IMG/VR virus record: IMGVR_UViG_3300048804_000006
Span: 1 to 63,741 of that record
DNA length: 63,741 bases
Reading direction: 5' to 3' (one strand)
DNA from: a virus
Shown: one piece after another, positions 16,801 to 25,021 of the stretch
How positions within the stretch are numbered: position 1 is the stretch's first letter
Layout: each line of letters starts with the position of its first letter
Notes under the pieces: generated by a model
Seen by the model: only the letters and a program-made list of their open reading frames with translations
What the model was told of the DNA's origin: nothing
The model's database searches: none
Made by a program: the position numbers and the translations under genes

Positions 16801-19800
16801 ATAACTGGTTATAATCTGTGCTTGCCCCAACACCTGAAAACGATCCGTATCCGCGTACAATTCCGCCTACCAACCCTGTGATATTCGCATTCAAATCCTT
16901 CATCTGATTGTAGATCCCGGTGAGTTTTGTGTTTTCCATCGAGTAGGTGTCTTGCAACAGTTCCCAGGATTTGGTAATGGATTCACTACCCTGATTGTTC
17001 GCGCCGCCGAGGACTGTGGTATTGGAACCGTATGCTGCCGATGGAGCCGATACGGACCCACCGCCACCCAATGACATCCCTGTTGATGCCAACAACCCAC
17101 CCATTGCCGCCACCATTGCCGCGATACGAGCAAAGGCCGTGTAGGGGTCACCAAGACCTTGATTCGCAATGGCGGCAACAGCGTTAGCGACTGCCACTGC
17201 CTGTTGCAAAACAATCATTGCCTTAGCTGCATCCTGCATTCGGTTATATTCAGCAGAATTCTTATCATACATAGAACCGATAGCAGTAAAGGCATAGGAC
17301 ATGTCCCCAAGAGCCTTGGAAACTTGCTCGGACTTATCCGTAAACATTTTTTGGTCTAATGCGCCAATCTGTTGCTTTGCTTTCGCATTAGCTATTTCTT
17401 CGTTATAGAGTGTTTTATTTAATTTGCGTTCCGCCTCGATTTGATTCAGTTTTTTCTTGTAATATGTATCGGAATATCCAGTAATCTGAGAATAGAAATC
17501 AGCGATACGGGCTGCGTCCTTTGCCAATTCTTCGGCTATTTGCTGGCCGGTAATTCCTTCAATTTTTGCCTTGTCGAGTTCTGCCTGCGCGGGGGAAATC
17601 TTCCCGGCCAACACTTGCAAATCTATGAGTTCCTTTTCTGCCTTAGCCTTCGCAGCAATACGATTCATTGCCCGTTGGTGATCGGATAAGGCTAAATCTT
17701 CATTGGCTGACATCATCTTTTGGTATTGCTCAAACGAATGTTGCTCAGCCTTATCTTTTGCTTCTATCCTCGTTACCGATGCTGTTGTCAATTTCATCCC
17801 AAGAGCAATCTCTTTTTCCATTGCGGAGGTTGCGTCGGTTGTAGACTTTTTAGTGATTTGAGCAGCAACCTCAGCATCGTCATTTTGAAACTTAATCCAT
17901 GATTTGTTATAGTCCCTCCATAGTTTTTCAAGTTCTGCTTTTCTTTTGGATTCACCGTCAACGTATTTATTTATCGATCCTACCTGAGCGTTGTACCATT
18001 CATTTAATGCGATCTTCTTTTGGTCTATGACCTCTTTCGTTGCCTCAAGATCACCCTCGCCGCTCAGTTTCTGCATCCTCAGCCAGTGGTCGGATTTGGC
18101 AATGGCATCGTCATAGTATTCTTTATTTAAAGCGGTTGCCTCAGTTAAAGCATTGCGACGGATCGTGGATTCCTTTTCAGTATCGGGCTTCGTGGGGTTC
18201 GTTTGATATTTAACTTTCTCATCATTGATTGCTTTGTAATAATAAAGTATCTGGCCCATCTCGGTTGTGACGGACACTGCCCCTTTGGTGCCTGCATCTG
18301 TTGATTTGAACCCCTGCCCACGCATTGCCAAATCCTGCAATGCTTTATCGGAGGCCAACATCCTCTTGCCATAATCAAGATAGGACTCAGCCGCAGCTTC
18401 AAACTTCTTCTTGCTACTCTCAATCCCCAATGCCGCACCCGGACCAGCCAAAAACATCTGCGCCCCGGCCATCCCCTTACCTGCTACATCGAGAGCGATT
18501 CCCAACCGATACATCTCAGCAATGATAGTTGTAATTCCAGTTTTGATTGTTTCAATCCCTTCCAAGAAGGCCGGATTCCAAATAATCGTCTTGGTAGCTT
18601 CATCAAGAGTTACAATCTGTTTTGTCCATTCTATCATTTGATATTTAAGGGATTCAAATAGTGGATCGAAAGCCTTACCGAAAAATTGGCCGATGATATC
18701 TTTCATATTGCTTGTTAAGCCAGCCCATGTGTTCTGAGCCTCGATCCCGGCAATTTTGTAAGCATCGAGTTTCGCCATCAGGAAATCAAATAATCCCTGA
18801 GCATTACTTTTGTACATAGCGATGTCTTCATTTCTTAATCCCAACACTGTAGCGATTCGGCTGTTACGAGGGTTGATTGATCCCGTGAGTAAGGATCGCG
18901 TTTCCTCCCCCATCTGATCCATAGGCAACCCAATCGCACCCGCTGCCTGTACCATCGCAAGCGTGAAATCCTTTACCTGCTTGACATTAAATCCTCTCGC
19001 CAAGGCAACAGGAAGTGTTTGTTGGTACGCAACAATTAACTGGTCGAGGGTAGCAATAGTCTGTAAATTAGCGTATTGCAATTCCTGAATCAAATCTTTC
19101 GACATTATCTGTGCTTTCGCAAGGGCCGCCGACCCCTCTAAGACTTTGCCGGTTGTTTGGTCGATAAACTTTCCGCCTGTCATAAACGATGCAGCGATTC
19201 CGAGAGTGGCGGTTTCAATGGTTGAGAGGTATGTAATCGCCATTTTAATCGGAGTAATGACTGCTTGTAAAACTTGAGAAAGAATGTAATAGGCTGCATA
19301 GAATCTTAGGACAGCGCGAGTCATAGATGCCATCGACATCTCATGCTTTCCAACCATCTCATCGCTAAGAGCTTTTAATTGAGCATTCTTTGCTGCCTCC
19401 AAGCGAACCAACTCAGTTGAATTTCCCACAGCCTGCGACTTCAACTGGCTATAGGAATTCATTATGTGCTGTTTCTGGGATTCTATTGCTTGATCGGATC
19501 GAGTTCCAAGGGTTCTCCACATCTGCTCTTGAGAATCCTGGTAATTTTTGTCCACTTGCATTTTCTGAGCGGTAAGTGTCCGTATCCCCGAATATTGTTT
19601 AGCGTTGAGAGCCTCGATCTTCTTGTGCAGCATCGCCTCAGCATTGGCACGTTCATTCGCGGATACGGTAGCGTCTTCGGTAATTGTCCTGTAGAATTTA
19701 GTGATTGCAGTTTTCTGGTCCTGATAGCTCTGGTCAGTGCGGACTCCGAGTTCTTTAAATGCCTTCTCGATTTTAATAGTAGCGGTATTCGCAGCCTCAA

Positions 19801-19900
19801 CCGTCTCGTCAAGTTTCTTATCATATTTGGAACGGTCGAGATCGATCTCGGTTATTAGTTGAGCAAACTTAGTCCCACCGCGTTCGTCAGCCATTCTCAA
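13820..19900 (-). CDS. tail tape measure protein
   Basis: 2,026 residues, sized for a long flexible tail. N-terminal 190 residues are coiled coil; about 195-250 is hydrophobic (AVLRFYAAYYILSQVL) and membrane-like; then GLPMDQMGEETRSLLTG typical of tape measures. The middle is Lys/Glu coiled coil plus a Gly/Ser-rich stretch. Residues about 1527-1642 hold six 16-residue FGPDGLxGTADD repeats and 1657-1810 seventeen 9-residue Trp repeats. The end (GLMGEAGPEAVMPLIR) is the standard C-terminal tag. It sets tail length and is ejected before DNA. Start ATG 19900 overlaps the previous gene by 14 bases. Confidence 0.93.
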   Translation of the reverse strand: MRMADERGGTKFAQLITEIDLDRSKYDKKLDETVEAANTATIKIEKAFKELGVRTDQSYQDQKTAITKFYRTITEDATVSANERANAEAMLHKKIEALNAKQYSGIRTLTAQKMQVDKNYQDSQEQMWRTLGTRSDQAIESQKQHIMNSYSQLKSQAVGNSTELVRLEAAKNAQLKALSDEMVGKHEMSMASMTRAVLRFYAAYYILSQVLQAVITPIKMAITYLSTIETATLGIAASFMTGGKFIDQTTGKVLEGSAALAKAQIMSKDLIQELQYANLQTIATLDQLIVAYQQTLPVALARGFNVKQVKDFTLAMVQAAGAIGLPMDQMGEETRSLLTGSINPRNSRIATVLGLRNEDIAMYKSNAQGLFDFLMAKLDAYKIAGIEAQNTWAGLTSNMKDIIGQFFGKAFDPLFESLKYQMIEWTKQIVTLDEATKTIIWNPAFLEGIETIKTGITTIIAEMYRLGIALDVAGKGMAGAQMFLAGPGAALGIESSKKKFEAAAESYLDYGKRMLASDKALQDLAMRGQGFKSTDAGTKGAVSVTTEMGQILYYYKAINDEKVKYQTNPTKPDTEKESTIRRNALTEATALNKEYYDDAIAKSDHWLRMQKLSGEGDLEATKEVIDQKKIALNEWYNAQVGSINKYVDGESKRKAELEKLWRDYNKSWIKFQNDDAEVAAQITKKSTTDATSAMEKEIALGMKLTTASVTRIEAKDKAEQHSFEQYQKMMSANEDLALSDHQRAMNRIAAKAKAEKELIDLQVLAGKISPAQAELDKAKIEGITGQQIAEELAKDAARIADFYSQITGYSDTYYKKKLNQIEAERKLNKTLYNEEIANAKAKQQIGALDQKMFTDKSEQVSKALGDMSYAFTAIGSMYDKNSAEYNRMQDAAKAMIVLQQAVAVANAVAAIANQGLGDPYTAFARIAAMVAAMGGLLASTGMSLGGGGSVSAPSAAYGSNTTVLGGANNQGSESITKSWELLQDTYSMENTKLTGIYNQMKDLNANITGLVGGIVRGYGSFSGVGASTDYNQLSPILSSIAAKGSLFADKIFAWIDQKLFGSTTVSSTASGLSITNGGKAVQSYTDIIKETSWSVFGGAGHDEHSTVLGAIDEELTRLFSGPEGIYTNLTKTFGELAKGFGTDTNAALNYIFADAKLNLQGLDAEGIQKAVSEFISKAGDEAVKTLFGTLISQYQQVGEGLLQTAIRLVVDKESVLSALDMTNKAFSGTAMEAVALSESLIEIAGGLDKLTEAASTYYDKFFTDAEKQVKLQGTLTDAMKELGYDALPQTREQFRQIVEALDITTKGGQETYVALMKLSPAMDTFISALEDALNLTISGATDALGAYESAISSAASEARSLANEYKSISASLHDAILSIRGIGTQDAEKTRFNATYAKAMTGDKTALAALPGLAQSYLTESMTTSKSLADFNREKGKILLALTEAEKVSNSMQGYAEYQAHLFEGMLSTLTLIKQELQKGVSANLVLIEGWMGNLANAENALGWQHFLLTDFTPIIDGLGNVTAAANNLYLSFGKDGLKGTADDLYISFGLDGLLGTIDDVIMKFGPDGLMGTADDVAASVAEMGGAADRVVLSFGPDGLQGTADDLYIAFGPDGLLGTADDLIYTFGPDGLMGTLDDVVSSLSLFDWSEQIDPVAWDLFISTVDWSNFVNSLSWDVFVGSMAWDSFVGSLAWNDFVGSFGWNDFVGSLSWSTFINSVSWDSFVGSLAWDKFMTTLAWKDFMTSLSWNDFMESLSWPSFINSVAWTDFVETMGWDAFVPGMDWTTYISGISWDAFVPGVTWGDYIGSINWSPVTAGVGGLIGYLDSLNTPTSALVTLPGAFVTLQSAIGSFISAVNIAMNSIINYVSPIVAIPPIAPILPPPLEPPAIIPPIDDWSGYGKYGPWNDFFGTVGPPNLTAAMGYAFSGGNVIPFSNGGIYNRPTMFPMANGTGLMGEAGPEAVMPLIRIGGKLGVQSTGNNVILIEELRALREEIKAGNVANAKNTLKTAKILDRWDVDGQPAERVLV
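14471..14932 (-). repeat. seventeen 9-residue Trp repeats in the tape measure gene
   Basis: In the protein, Trp recurs exactly every nine residues from 14930-14932 to 14471-14473, giving units such as WNDFVGSFG, WDSFVGSLA and WDKFMTTLA. Position 4 is always Phe/Tyr or close to it, position 5 Val/Ile/Met and position 7 Ser or Thr in most units. DNA copies have diverged, so the array is old. Confidence 0.9.
14975..15320 (-). repeat. six DGLxGTxDD repeats in the tape measure gene
   Basis: Six units of 16 residues with the core FG(P/K/L)DGLxGTxDD, e.g. FGPDGLMGTADDVAAS; one spacer of 14 residues (VAEMGGAADR and following) separates the third and fourth. The Asp/Gly spacing resembles calcium-binding loops seen in secreted bacterial proteins. 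Confidence 0.88.
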
Positions 19901-20318
19901 TCACCGATTTCATAAGAGGTCTCGCGGATGCCAAGGCAGGACGGTAGAATTTCTTTCCGCGCTTGGGATCGGTTGCGTATTCGTAGATTGCGGAATAGTA
20001 TGCCTTGGAATTGCCGCAAATTATCCACACGTTGCGATGGGCGGAGTCTTTCTTGGTGACAACCCGGACAGATCGGAGAAGTTCGCCTGCGTCTCGGGCC
20101 GTCCACCACTTGCCTGCGTAACCGGCACCAGGAACATATTTCCCATTAACATATCCGCCCTTGTAGGGTGGCCGAGAGTAATTGGGATTCTTGATTTGAG
20201 CTTGCAAGTTGGATCGGATCTTAGAGGCAAGGATTTCTCCGGCAGCAGTAATCCTCCGCATGGCCTCATCCATCACCACTTTATCTGCAATCTCCCGGTA
20301 GATATAAACTTTCGGCAT
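19887..20318 (-). CDS. HK97 gp10-like head-tail/tail completion protein
   Basis: 143 residues of the HK97 gp10 kind: an amphipathic start, basic middle with SRPPYKGGYVNG, the AYYSAIYEYAT stretch and PALASARPLM near the end. The family forms part of the neck or tail completion ring. It lies between the tail chaperone frame and the tape measure, later than in most siphophages, where it precedes the tail tube gene. Start ATG 20318 directly abuts the previous stop. Confidence 0.7.
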   Translation of the reverse strand: MPKVYIYREIADKVVMDEAMRRITAAGEILASKIRSNLQAQIKNPNYSRPPYKGGYVNGKYVPGAGYAGKWWTARDAGELLRSVRVVTKKDSAHRNVWIICGNSKAYYSAIYEYATDPKRGKKFYRPALASARPLMKSVIENG

Positions 20319-20585
20319 CTACTTACTCTCCTCGCGCACCAGATCAATCCACCAGTTAGCCAGCTTGCACACTTTATTGAAGCACTTTAACTTATCTTTG
20401 ATCTTCAGTAACCTCATCGCCTCGTGAATCGCAAGGTGGTTGATTGCTACCGGCCCACCCTCGGTCATAATGTACTGATCACGAACCATGAAAAAGATCT
20501 TGAGTGCCTCTTTGTTATCTTCAACCGGATCCACCCGGCAGGTCTCACATGGAGGCAATTCAGGTGGATTCCGGTTTTCGTACAT
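20319..20585 (-). CDS. tail assembly chaperone, T-part reached by -1 frameshift
   Basis: 88 residues from ATG 20585, but the frame is open upstream to the A AAT TTA site at 20642-20648, and the -1 continuation reads IEAAEWIKDYSHNCGGCQQ before this ATG. Together with 20621-21094 it would give a 258-residue G-T fusion, like lambda gpG-GT. The part has two CxxC pairs (CGGC, CETC) and a helix LNHLAIHEAM-type pattern (AINHLAIHEAMRLL) shared with small phage tail proteins. The internal ATG has only a weak binding site. Confidence 0.75.
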   Translation of the reverse strand: MYENRNPPELPPCETCRVDPVEDNKEALKIFFMVRDQYIMTEGGPVAINHLAIHEAMRLLKIKDKLKCFNKVCKLANWWIDLVREESK

Positions 20586-20597
20586 CTGTTGACATCC

Positions 20598-20648
20598 GCC
20601 GCAGTTATGGGAGTAGTCCTTTATCCATTCTGCGGCTTCGATAAATTT
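20598..20648 (-). promoter_or_regulatory. programmed -1 frameshift signal (slippery heptamer and stem)
   Basis: The zero frame reads ACA AAT TTA, so the heptamer A AAT TTA (20648-20642) fits X XXY YYZ. Five bases later GCCGCAG (20636-20630) pairs with CTGCGGC (20604-20598), a perfect 7-bp stem with a 25-base loop. The -1 frame is open from the slip to the T-part. Heptamer, spacer and stem match known stimulators of frameshifting in tail chaperone genes. Confidence 0.85.
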
Positions 20649-21094
20649 GTGGCTGCGACCTCCGCTTCCTTAACTCCCGAGGATGCGAGGAGTTGTTGGC
20701 ACCGGGCGAAGAACCGGTCGAATACGGGGACTTTCATCAATGCCAGCTTACTCTCGCGGGTGCAAGGAATCATTTTCTGAGTCTTGGCATCCTTGAACCC
20801 CTCGATCCCGGTGATGGCGAAATCGAATGCGTCATCGCGTTCACTACGAGCCTCTTCGACTGAGAGTTCGGTATAGAATGAGATGCGTTCCATCTGCCGA
20901 GTCTTGGGATTCATCACGTGCTCAGTCTGCCGCTTGCGTTTGGCGATGCGTTCCTCAAAAAACGGTGTCATGGATCGGATCTGAACCTTAGCATCGGTAA
21001 CGGGATCATCGAATACGGGTTCGCCGGTTAAGGGGTCAATATGGGAGTTCTGGAATGAGAACCACTCGCCTTCTTGCTCAAGTTTGAACAGCAT
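20621..21094 (-). CDS. tail assembly chaperone, G-part
   Basis: 157 residues between the tail tube gene and the tape measure gene, the usual place of gpG-like chaperones that wrap the tape measure before tube polymerisation. Sequence is charged and helical (EERIAKRKRQ, VEEARSERDDAF). The last six residues (SKPQNG) lie beyond the frameshift site, so ribosomes either stop here or slip to add the T-part. Start ATG 21094; binding site weak (GAAGAG). Confidence 0.82.
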   Translation of the reverse strand: MLFKLEQEGEWFSFQNSHIDPLTGEPVFDDPVTDAKVQIRSMTPFFEERIAKRKRQTEHVMNPKTRQMERISFYTELSVEEARSERDDAFDFAITGIEGFKDAKTQKMIPCTRESKLALMKVPVFDRFFARCQQLLASSGVKEAEVAATNLSKPQNG

Positions 21095-21133
21095 GACTCT
21101 TCACTCTTCTCTTTCTGGCCGATGGCCGTTAAG

Positions 21134-21163
21134 GGGAGACCCTGCGGAATTACAGAGTCTCCC
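21134..21163 (-). other. intercistronic hairpin after the tail tube gene
   Basis: GGGAGAC and GTCTCCC form a perfect 7-bp stem with a 16-base loop in the 95-base gap between the tail tube gene and the chaperone gene. There is no U-tract, so it is more likely a processing or mRNA-protecting hairpin than a terminator. No convincing gene lies in the gap. Confidence 0.6.
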
Positions 21164-21188
21164 ATGTTAATTACCCCTTGACCGACCG

Positions 21189-21620
21189 CTAGGTGCCGGT
21201 GCCAATCTGCTCCATCGCCTGCGAACTGACTTGGCCGGAGAAGGACATCGTGCCGAAGTTGTTCCGGGGAAGGGTAACCGCATTCGCCTTCGTGACGATG
21301 ATGTATCCACCGGAAGCTACCCGCCAGAACGTCGAGGTGTTGGCGTAGAGGTAGAGATTGGTAAGATGCGTTCCCGCCTGACAGACTGCCGAAAGGGCCA
21401 ACTGACCCGTGGAATCGGAGGGATCGTAGTTACCATTGAACTCAATCGTTCCCGCCTCACCCAATTCCGCGACCTCGTAGACCTTGGTCCCCGTATCGCC
21501 AAACGCCGTGGGAGCCGAGGTAACGGGAAGACTGAACCCGCTCATTGACCACGACACCATATTGGCAACCGTGACCGTTCCGTATTGTACGCGACCATTA
21601 ACGCCAGAAATTTTGCCCAT
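21189..21620 (-). CDS. major tail tube protein
   Basis: 143 residues, low in charge, beta-rich, with GEAGTIEFNGNYDPSDSTGQ and a C-terminal LPRNNFGTMSFSGQVS, the pattern of phage tail tube proteins. It polymerises into the tail tube around the tape measure. ATG 21620 follows AAGGAGGATCAGATA. It is flanked upstream by an intrinsic terminator-like hairpin and downstream by an intercistronic hairpin, suggesting separate control of this abundant product. Confidence 0.8.
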   Translation of the reverse strand: MGKISGVNGRVQYGTVTVANMVSWSMSGFSLPVTSAPTAFGDTGTKVYEVAELGEAGTIEFNGNYDPSDSTGQLALSAVCQAGTHLTNLYLYANTSTFWRVASGGYIIVTKANAVTLPRNNFGTMSFSGQVSSQAMEQIGTGT

Positions 21621-21652
21621 TATCTGATCCTCCTTGTTGTTTCAAGGGCAAT

Positions 21653-21698
21653 AAAAAAGCCCGAGAAATTGAATTGTTATTTTCAATTCCAGCGGGCT
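21653..21698 (-). terminator. intrinsic terminator or attenuator before the tail tube gene
   Basis: On the leftward RNA, AGCCCG (21698-21693) pairs with CGGGCT (21663-21658), with a nested GAATTG/CAATTC helix, and is followed by TTTTTT. It would end transcripts of the glycosyltransferase cassette. No promoter is visible in the 33 bases before the tube gene, so it may act as an attenuator that is partly read through. Confidence 0.75.
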
Positions 21699-21717
21699 GT
21701 TGCGCGGCTGACTAATC

Positions 21718-21745
21718 AAGCTATGCGTCTTGCAAGGGATAGCTT
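21718..21745 (-). other. small hairpin, unknown role
   Basis: AAGCTAT and ATAGCTT form a perfect 7-bp stem with a 14-base loop between the 31-residue peptide gene and the terminator. Together with the terminator, this gives about 110 bases of structured RNA with no gene. Confidence 0.5.
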
Positions 21746-21765
21746 GAAGACTATGCGATTTCACC

Positions 21766-21861
21766 TTACTTCTTTTCTATTAAATCTTCAAGTAATTTTA
21801 TCAACATTTTCGCGCAACGAATAATTATTTGACAGATTTGTTTACTGTCTTCACTTAACAT
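21766..21861 (-). CDS. 31-residue amphipathic peptide
   Basis: ATG 21861 overlaps the end of the glycosyltransferase gene by seven bases and follows AGAAAGGA. The product is one amphipathic helix (CQIIIRCAKMLIKLLEDL) ending in KK, with two cysteines. Such tiny helical peptides recur in phages; function unknown. It is the last gene before the terminator at 21653-21698. Confidence 0.55.
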   Translation of the reverse strand: MLSEDSKQICQIIIRCAKMLIKLLEDLIEKK

Positions 21862-23882
21862 TGTGCAGTCCTTTCTGGACCCGCTGACGTTTCAAATCTC
21901 ACTTCACCATCAGGAGGAAGTCCTAACGCGGTTGAATCGACTCGGATTGCTTTATATTTGTCGTAGAGACGTTTGTAATTATCGACAAATAAATCATCCG
22001 GTTCCCAGGTGAATGGGCGAAGGCAATGATGGCTACACCATGCATCGATTATGTATGCGCCAAGGCCACGTTCCCACGCCTGGAGAACGATCAAGGTTCC
22101 ATAGAGATCAAATCCCTCAAAGCTCTCATCGAATCGGAATCCGGTTTTGAGATTAACAATTATCACCGCCTCATCAAAACAACACGCTGGATGCGGGAAA
22201 CGGTGAATGTCGGAAGTATTGAAATGAAGCGGGATGCGGGTATCGTGGAATTTCCCGCACATCCGGCCTGTCATGTCCTTGCCGATCACCCCGGCACACA
22301 TCCAGTTTTTGGGGAGTTTGGCTAACTGGGAGATGACTTGATCCGGCCACGCACGCAAGAAGTACATGTCTTGATGGACGAGAACAGCTACATCGGCCCC
22401 GGTCCCCTCGATGATGTCGAGGAGTTTATTGAGTCCCTTGGTGGCCGATTCGGGCCGGAGGACGGTATGGCAGGGATAGGTTGGATCGATTTGGGATTGT
22501 TTGAGGCACATGTCGAGCCGCACGAGATCGTTTACCATCACCCCGAAAGCCAATCCGCCATCCATTTGCTTCCACCGTTCCGGCTCGTAGAAATTGAACA
22601 AGGCGAATAGTTTTGGCTCATAGCGGATCGGGTATGCGGTTTTGAGATATTCAGCTACAAGTCCGTCAGCCACAGCAGGAACGGATTCGTCAAAGTTGAG
22701 AGTCTTTAGCACCAACCCCTTCATGAAAATCTGTTCACCGCCTATGCACCCGACTTTCACATTGCCGGGACAGGAGAGTAGGGTTGTGGGAGGGTATCGT
22801 TTCTCGGCAGGCAATCCAGGAGGAACCCGATAGCCGCGTTTCATAGAAATAATTATTATCGGATCGTCCATGTTGCGGATTGCATCAAAGACGCCCTGCT
22901 CGTACATGTCGTCGTCGGAAACAGTAACGTAGTAATCATCATCAATGATTCTGCCAGATTGGATAAAGTCGTTGATGAGGGTGGATTGGTTGAACTCATC
23001 GCTTGATGACACCATAGGCTGAATCCAGTCTGTAATTATCTCAACCGGATCTTCCTTTGATAGAGTCAGCGGGTGAAGGATTACATTCATCGGCCCATAG
23101 GCTTTGATGAGTTTATCCCAAAGGTATCGGCGGGAGTAGGGCATGATTAAGTGGATCTTCCGTTTGGCCCCCGAACAGTTTGTATCAATCTCATCAATCA
23201 ACCAAAAATCCCGCTCACCAGTTACAGTGTCGGATCGTCCCTTTTCCACTTTCTCTTTCCACTCTTCGAGGCTCCGGGTGTAGTAATGGTCGATCCACAT
23301 CGTATGGTAGGTTGGGGTGGTGAATGGGCCGTCAATGGGGATTTTGTCCACATTCACACATTGACCGTTGAGATATGAAAACACATGAGGATTCCCGGAA
23401 CTGCCGATTGTCCGCAAGGGATCGATGATGGATTTTATGTGACGCTCATAGGGATGGCCGGTTGTGTGTTGGGTGAACTTCTGACGTTGCGGAATCGGAG
23501 TTTTCTTTTTCAAGCCAGATGAGCCGAACACTCGCCACGTGAGGCCGATTGCAGGATAGTCAGCATAGGCTTCGAGAGATTTCTTGATGTCGTTGTTTTC
23601 GCAAATGATGAACTCATCCTCGTCAATGAAGGCTACCCGGTCGCAAGTAGGCAATGAACCTTTCTTCACATCAGCAAGGCAGGCTTCATAGGCCGCAATT
23701 TGCCTCGCACTGCCGGAGATTGTTTGGATAATTACATCATCGCCCAAGTTGGTAAGCGGGATAGCACTGTCATTGTCATAAATGAAAAACCAATCCACTC
23801 CGAGAGCACGGTGATGCTCCAACCATTCGGTAAGATAAGGTGCGTAGACATCCTTCATTATGGCGCAGATCCCGACCCTCAT
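21855..23882 (-). CDS. multidomain glycosyltransferase (GT92-like plus GT-A domains)
   Basis: 675 residues. About 1-225 resembles GT92 enzymes (AIMKDVYAPYLTEWLEHH; DRVAFIDEDEFI carries the DxD-like metal site). About 250-450 is a second GT-A-like region with YYVTVSDDDMY. About 465-665 is a third (DVAVLVHQDMYFL, FDLYGTLIVLQAW). Such enzymes attach sugars to proteins or polymers. It is inserted in the tail gene block with a methyltransferase, so it may decorate the virion or modify the host surface. Overlaps the previous stop by 4 bases. Confidence 0.78.
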   Translation of the reverse strand: MRVGICAIMKDVYAPYLTEWLEHHRALGVDWFFIYDNDSAIPLTNLGDDVIIQTISGSARQIAAYEACLADVKKGSLPTCDRVAFIDEDEFIICENNDIKKSLEAYADYPAIGLTWRVFGSSGLKKKTPIPQRQKFTQHTTGHPYERHIKSIIDPLRTIGSSGNPHVFSYLNGQCVNVDKIPIDGPFTTPTYHTMWIDHYYTRSLEEWKEKVEKGRSDTVTGERDFWLIDEIDTNCSGAKRKIHLIMPYSRRYLWDKLIKAYGPMNVILHPLTLSKEDPVEIITDWIQPMVSSSDEFNQSTLINDFIQSGRIIDDDYYVTVSDDDMYEQGVFDAIRNMDDPIIIISMKRGYRVPPGLPAEKRYPPTTLLSCPGNVKVGCIGGEQIFMKGLVLKTLNFDESVPAVADGLVAEYLKTAYPIRYEPKLFALFNFYEPERWKQMDGGLAFGVMVNDLVRLDMCLKQSQIDPTYPCHTVLRPESATKGLNKLLDIIEGTGADVAVLVHQDMYFLRAWPDQVISQLAKLPKNWMCAGVIGKDMTGRMCGKFHDTRIPLHFNTSDIHRFPHPACCFDEAVIIVNLKTGFRFDESFEGFDLYGTLIVLQAWERGLGAYIIDAWCSHHCLRPFTWEPDDLFVDNYKRLYDKYKAIRVDSTALGLPPDGEVRFETSAGPERTAQC

Positions 23883-24586
23883 TCAGCCGCCTTCCTTTCT
23901 TTCCCGGTTGATTTAATGGGTTCCTTGTCGTGAATGATTCCAATTCCATGTGTCTTACAATTTGAGGGATCGTCGAGAAACTCCACCATTACTTTGTCTC
24001 TATTCCCCTTGAGTCGTTCCCAATATTTCCCCACATCCGGCCAACCCGGATCTTGTAAATCATGGAACCCGCAGATCTTCGCGTGTTGGCCGAGGTTCTG
24101 CCAATCCTGCTGAACCCACGGCTGGACATGATCCCCGTCGATGAAAACATAATCGAACTTCTCACCCTTGATGTCCTCGCTGGTGATGGATTTGAGGGTG
24201 ATCCAGATTTCCTTGTCGATGACTTCCTTGATGTCGGCATCGAGATATTGGGTGGGGTCAACCCCAAGGCATTTAATGGAAGGGTTGAATCGGCGTAGGT
24301 ATTCGGATGAGAAAAGTAGGTTCGCGCCGTGGTAAACTCCGATTTCACAGTAGGAATTAATCTTAAACTGGCTAAGGTAAACAAGGGCTTTGGCGATTTG
24401 GCCAGGAGTTTGAGCAATTCCCCGGTTGTCAGGATTGATGAATCTCATCTCCGGGCCGATTGTTCGTGGCCCCCATGCGACAATTCCAAACGCTCGGACT
24501 AAGTTTGCTACGATCTCCGCATCCTTGAGGGAGTCTAATGGGAGTTGCCGAAGTAAACCTTGAACCGCGATAAAGTTTGTCCTCAT
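23879..24586 (-). CDS. class I SAM-dependent methyltransferase (Methyltransf_24-like)
   Basis: 235 residues with the SAM-binding motif SYCEIGVYHGANLLFS (about 79-94) and FDYVFIDGDHVQPWV, the DxDH block of TylF/CmcI-like O-methyltransferases that often cap sugars. It is coupled (ATGA) to the glycosyltransferase, suggesting methylation of the transferred glycan. Start ATG 24586 after AAGGAATTG. The pair interrupts the canonical order tail terminator to tail tube. Confidence 0.78.
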   Translation of the reverse strand: MRTNFIAVQGLLRQLPLDSLKDAEIVANLVRAFGIVAWGPRTIGPEMRFINPDNRGIAQTPGQIAKALVYLSQFKINSYCEIGVYHGANLLFSSEYLRRFNPSIKCLGVDPTQYLDADIKEVIDKEIWITLKSITSEDIKGEKFDYVFIDGDHVQPWVQQDWQNLGQHAKICGFHDLQDPGWPDVGKYWERLKGNRDKVMVEFLDDPSNCKTHGIGIIHDKEPIKSTGKERKAAE

Positions 24587-24604
24587 TACACAATTCCTTT
24601 CTTG

Positions 24605-25021
24605 TTAAGTTACTTGAAGTGTTATTGAATAGTCTACACACCAATGCTTGACTTTCTGGGTGCCTGCCGTTGTGATAATCTCCTCATTGAATGTGACCAA
24701 CCGCTCGCGTTTCATGATAACCATTGTGTTGGAGGTAACGGTTAATTTCACATCGTCAAATAGTGCCTTGAGATCCCGGTACATGGTAGTGATTTCAGTC
24801 GCACCGTTGGATTCGGAGAATAGGGAAAACTGGATTGAGACTTCCTCTCCAAGTTTGCTGAATGCGTTATCGGGGATGTCAACCACAATTAGGAATATGC
24901 AATCCGGGAATTGCCGGTCGTCGGGGGCCTGGTCAAGATACACGCGGCCGCCTACGTCATTGTAGAAGGTGGATGGGCCGGTGGTTATGCGAGTCATGAT
25001 TGATGTTAATAAGTTTTCCAT
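24605..25021 (-). CDS. tail terminator / tail completion protein
   Basis: 138 residues, mixed alpha-beta, located after the head-tail adaptor and before the tail block, the position of gpU/DUF3168-like terminators that cap the tail tube. Start ATG 25021 overlaps the TAG of the HNH gene (TAGATG). It begins MENLLTSIMTRITTG and ends VDYSITLQVT, both usual for this family. Confidence 0.65.
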   Translation of the reverse strand: MENLLTSIMTRITTGPSTFYNDVGGRVYLDQAPDDRQFPDCIFLIVVDIPDNAFSKLGEEVSIQFSLFSESNGATEITTMYRDLKALFDDVKLTVTSNTMVIMKRERLVTFNEEIITTAGTQKVKHWCVDYSITLQVT

